Source of the DNA: Oscillospiraceae bacterium
Lineage (GTDB): Bacteria > Bacillota_A > Clostridia > Monoglobales > WRBX01
Assembly: GCA_009784335.1 (NCBI GenBank)
Contig: WRBX01000051.1
Coordinates: 1-5,519, forward strand
DNA length: 5,519 nt
Reading direction: 5' to 3'
Made by a program: the position numbers and the translations under genes. The notes below the pieces were generated by a model. It saw only the letters and a program-made list of their open reading frames with translations, was not told the DNA's origin and ran no database searches. Positions 5,377 through 5,519 of the stretch are shown here, one piece after another. Numbering within the stretch: position 1 is the stretch's first letter; the number at the start of each line of letters is the position of its first letter.

Positions 5377-5519
5377 AATCTCCTCCTGCTTTCAACATCA
5401 TACACAATCGCTTCAAATGCCGCAAGTTTTATATCACCATGGTGTTGCTCCTGCTCGCTTCTATTCAATAAAATCAAAATATTGCCGCGTTTGTAGCCCA
5501 AAACATCATCGTTAATCGG
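5358..5519 (-). CDS. C-terminal end of a probable GH13 alpha-amylase-type enzyme, partial
   Basis: The minus frame is open from the right window edge to TAA at 5358-5360, giving 53 residues. The visible sequence PINDDVLGYKRGNILILLNR, then SEQEQHHGDIKLAAFEAIVYDVE, has the pattern of the small C-terminal beta domain of GH13 enzymes (alpha-amylases, alpha-glucosidases): VLAYxRG, then a strand LLVLLNxS, then a final strand L-P-A-xxVY. These enzymes cleave or transfer alpha-glucosidic bonds. The catalytic domain lies outside the window, so the activity is unknown. The tail after VYDVE is basic and overlaps the Nudix start by 19 bases; its codons contain the Nudix ribosome binding site. That the frame is coding is well supported by this arrangement; the family is a moderate-confidence call. 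Confidence 0.7.
   Translation of the reverse strand, partial: PINDDVLGYKRGNILILLNRSEQEQHHGDIKLAAFEAIVYDVESRRRLWKDQM
5382..5387 (-). promoter_or_regulatory. Ribosome binding site of the Nudix gene
   Basis: A perfect AGGAGG on the minus strand stands five bases before ATG 5376, inside the 3' end of the preceding coding region. It fixes the Nudix start. Confidence 0.85.

Noticed and set aside
5131..5515. Two overlapping plus-strand frames opposite the Nudix gene and its upstream neighbour
   Set aside because: They are antisense to the Nudix box and the GH13-like tail and show no coding features of their own.

Overview
The window comes from a bacterium and is almost fully coding, mostly on the minus strand. 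Strong AGGAGG-type ribosome binding sites, a small protein resembling the clostridial DUF6514 family, a MutS2 with a C-terminal Smr domain and a TyrRS with a GGDEQWSNI motif point to an uncultured Clostridia-like member of the Bacillota. This assignment rests on remembered family features only.

Layout from right to left, in the direction of transcription of most genes. (i) A tightly packed minus-strand operon: the 3' end of a gene whose product looks like the C-terminal beta domain of a GH13 alpha-amylase-type enzyme (5358-5519, partial), a NUDT15-like Nudix hydrolase (4918-5376), and tyrS, tyrosyl-tRNA synthetase (3588-4931). Each gene overlaps the next by 14 to 19 bases. (ii) One small plus-strand gene (3336-3554) encoding a two-helix membrane protein, with a well-formed promoter. 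It converges on tyrS, with a palindromic repeat in the 33-base gap. (iii) A divergent promoter region (about 3145-3335) holding a 14-base palindrome. (iv) A second minus-strand operon: a DUF6514-like protein (2806-3144), mutS2 (631-2796) and an HD-domain phosphohydrolase (1-621, running off the left edge), with gaps of 9 and 9 bases.

The main point of interest is repeat DNA in or beside housekeeping genes. tyrS carries about 43 extra in-frame codons made of two GC-rich palindromic elements. mutS2 carries a stretch of tandem heptamers and imperfect direct repeats where the KOW-like beta domain between coiled coil and Smr domain would be expected. A third palindrome abuts the tyrS stop codon. 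All reading frames stay open and the catalytic motifs are intact, which recalls the Rickettsia palindromic elements that insert in frame into protein genes. No CRISPR array, tRNA, rRNA, transposase or complete intrinsic terminator was seen.
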